Shown here: one piece after another, positions 13,399 to 14,764 of the stretch
How positions within the stretch are numbered: position 1 is the stretch's first letter
Layout of the letters: each line of letters opens with the position of its first letter
From: Bacillota bacterium
Lineage (GTDB): Bacteria; Bacillota; Clostridia; Christensenellales; Aristaeellaceae
Length of the DNA stretch: 14,764 bases
Direction: 5' to 3'
NCBI GenBank assembly: GCA_023415715.1
Contig: JAEZJP010000328.1
Coordinates: 1-14,764, forward strand
Notes under the pieces: model-generated
The model's database searches: none
Seen by the model: the letters and a program-made list of their open reading frames with translations, nothing else
Told to the model about the DNA's origin: nothing
Made by a program: the position numbers and the translations under genes

Positions 13399-14286
13399 TC
13401 ACTTCATGCCGGATATCTTGATGCCCTGGATAAAGTATTTCTGCAGCACGAAAAAAAGCAGGAGCACAGGCAGCATGGTGGTCAATGCAACGGCCATCAT
13501 CATGCCTATCTTGGATGTGCCCTGGGAGCTGTTCAGAAACTGCAGCCCGATGGCAATGGTATATTTCTGGCTGGAGTTCAAATAGATGAGGGGCGTATAG
13601 AAGTCATTCCAATGATACACCAGCGACATGACGCCCACACATATCCAAACAGCCTTGACCGCCGGCATCATGACACGCAAAAATGTCTGGAAGGTATTTG
13701 CTCCGTCAATCTCAGCGGCTTCGTTCAGTTCCCTGGGAAGGGATTTGAAGAACTGGCAGTAAAGGAATATGTTGAAGGCGCCGCCGCCAAGCCAGGAAGG
13801 GATGATCATCGGCCAGTAGCTGTCCAGCATGCCCATTTTATAATAAATAAGGTACTGCGGAACCAGCGTTACCTGGGCGGGCAGCATCATAGTGGCCAAC
13901 AATAATGTATACCACATTTTTGATCCCCTGGCTTTGAAATGGGAAAAGCCATATGCCACAAGAGCGGCCGAAATAACCGTACCCATCGTACAGGTTACGG
14001 AAAGGATCAGCGTGTTTACGGTGAACCTGCCAAAATCCGCCCTGGCCAGGCCCTTGGAAAAATTCGTAAGTATCCATTTTTGGGGCAGAAGCGTCGGCGG
14101 GAAGCGAAGCGCTTCGGCGTTGGTTTTGAAAGAGGTAAGTATCATCCAGAGAAATGGAACAATGCAGATCAGGGATGTCAATATCAGTATAAAGTAGGTG
14201 CTGTATTTGCCAAGCCGCTGCATTTGCCTTTTTGATCTCAATGTGTGCTGTGTTTGCTTTTTTGATCTCAATGTTTGCTGCATCAT
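13399..14286 (-). CDS. carbohydrate ABC transporter permease, MalG/UgpE type
   Basis: This 295-residue inner-membrane protein is the second permease subunit of a CUT1-type sugar importer. Membrane segments include YFILILTSLICIVPFLWMIL (31-50), the stretch around 92-115, LLLATMMLPAQVTLVPQYLI (128-147), the stretch around 212-225 and MMMAVALTTMLPVLLLFFVL (262-281). LWMILTSFK and PQYLIYYKMGMLDSYWPMIIP are family signatures. The EAA loop reads NEAAEIDGANTF (188-199), followed by VMMP. AAAGGAGGT (14295-14303) lies 8 bases before the ATG. The first permease of the pair stops 16 bases upstream, so both come from one message. Residues 3-22 are a 10-residue tandem repeat (QQTLRSKKQT and QHTLRSKRQM) in the positively charged cytoplasmic tail before the first helix. 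Confidence 0.93.
   Translation of the reverse strand: MMQQTLRSKKQTQHTLRSKRQMQRLGKYSTYFILILTSLICIVPFLWMILTSFKTNAEALRFPPTLLPQKWILTNFSKGLARADFGRFTVNTLILSVTCTMGTVISAALVAYGFSHFKARGSKMWYTLLLATMMLPAQVTLVPQYLIYYKMGMLDSYWPMIIPSWLGGGAFNIFLYCQFFKSLPRELNEAAEIDGANTFQTFLRVMMPAVKAVWICVGVMSLVYHWNDFYTPLIYLNSSQKYTIAIGLQFLNSSQGTSKIGMMMAVALTTMLPVLLLFFVLQKYFIQGIKISGMK
14221..14280. repeat. 30-bp imperfect tandem duplication inside the UgpE-like permease gene
   Basis: Two 30-bp units (14221-14250 and 14251-14280) lie head to tail. Their TTTGATCTCAATGTxTGCTG parts (14231-14250 and 14261-14280) differ at one base, and the leading 10 bases differ at three. Being a multiple of three, the repeat stays in frame and encodes two copies of a basic 10-residue segment at the protein's N-terminus. 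Confidence 0.85.
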
Positions 14287-14302
14287 GGATCAGCACCTCC
14301 TT

Positions 14303-14764
14303 TCAATTATCGTAGAACACCCATTTTTTCGATGTGCCTTGTATGATCAGCGTGATGACCATGATCACAAGGAACAGGCACCAGGCGATCGTGGCGGCAT
14401 AACCCATCTTTCCGTATTCAAACGCGTTGGAAAACAAATACATGGCGACTGTTCTGGTGGAATCCACCGGTCCGCCCTTGGTGAGTATGTAGGGCTGGTT
14501 GAAAATTTGAAATGCGCCAATGATGCCTACCACCAGGTTGAAAAAAATGGTCGGCGTGCAAAGCGGGATGGTAATGGAAAACACCTGGCGGAGGGTGGAC
14601 GCCCCTTCCAGCCGGGCGCTTTCATAATAGGTAACAGGGATATCCTGTATGCCTGCCAGCATGATCAGTATGCTGTTGCCAATGGACCAAAGGCTCATGA
14701 TGACGATCGAAACCATGGCAATGCTTTTGTCTGTCAGCCAGTTGGGACCGTGTAAGCCCAGGAG
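14303..14764 (-). CDS. carbohydrate ABC transporter permease, MalF/UgpA type, partial (N-terminus beyond window)
   Basis: The C-terminal 153 residues of the first permease subunit are visible. The frame stays open to the window edge, and in-frame residues before the internal ATG at 14716 read GPNWLTDKSIA, a MalF/UgpA signature, so that ATG is not the start. The following MSLWSIGNSILIMLAGIQDIP also fits the family. The EAA loop reads YYESARLEGAS, with Ser and Glu where EAA and DGA usually have Ala and Asp. FNQPYILTKGGP and the final helix before WVFYDN complete the C-terminus. It forms a heterodimer with the UgpE-like protein encoded 16 bases downstream. A UgpB-class binding protein gene is expected beyond the window. 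Confidence 0.9.
   Translation of the reverse strand, partial: LLGLHGPNWLTDKSIAMVSIVIMSLWSIGNSILIMLAGIQDIPVTYYESARLEGASTLRQVFSITIPLCTPTIFFNLVVGIIGAFQIFNQPYILTKGGPVDSTRTVAMYLFSNAFEYGKMGYAATIAWCLFLVIMVITLIIQGTSKKWVFYDN

Noticed and set aside
1..14764. Search by eye for CRISPR arrays, tRNA or rRNA genes, insertion sequences and an ABC ATPase gene
   Set aside because: No regularly spaced repeats, cloverleaf signatures, transposase motifs or Walker A/ABC signature motifs were seen in the coding sequences.

Overview
The window looks like a carbohydrate-utilisation region from a Gram-positive, probably clostridial, bacterium (Bacillota). This rests on family content and signals: strong GGAGG-type ribosome binding sites, two carbohydrate ABC importers without their own ATPase, a YesM/YesN-type two-component pair, an AraC-family activator, and roughly balanced GC. 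The exact genus cannot be read from the sequence. Neither binding protein carries a lipobox cysteine, which is unusual for a typical monoderm firmicute.

Three transcription units are visible. Unit A (minus strand, 4646 to beyond position 1) encodes LplB-like permease, LplC-like permease, solute-binding protein 1 and a GH39 beta-xylosidase cut off by the window edge. Unit B (plus strand, 5025-8332), divergent from A, encodes an AraC-family regulator with a cupin sensor and a GH31 alpha-glycosidase, plausibly an alpha-xylosidase. A and B share a 378-base divergent control region (4647-5024) with a promoter in each direction and two exact GTTGCGAA copies 20 bp apart, a good candidate operator for the AraC protein. 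Unit C (minus strand, from beyond 14764 down to 8322) encodes two MalF/MalG (UgpA/UgpE)-type permeases, then, after a separate good promoter, solute-binding protein 2, a YesM-type histidine kinase and a YesN-type response regulator, with overlapping reading frames.

Working model: unit A imports a xylose-containing oligosaccharide that is trimmed in the cytoplasm by the GH39 and GH31 enzymes, under control of the AraC protein, which senses a breakdown product. Unit C looks like a second uptake system followed by a sensory module in which an LplA-type binding protein is translationally coupled to a membrane kinase. The binding protein belongs to a different class from the permeases beside it, so it may serve signalling instead of, or as well as, transport. 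This binding protein-kinase-regulator module is the most interesting item here. Other items are a perfect 17-bp inverted repeat between binding protein 1 and GH39, a hairpin just before the binding protein 1 gene, a 30-bp in-frame tandem duplication in a permease, and an 11-bp tail-to-tail gene overlap.
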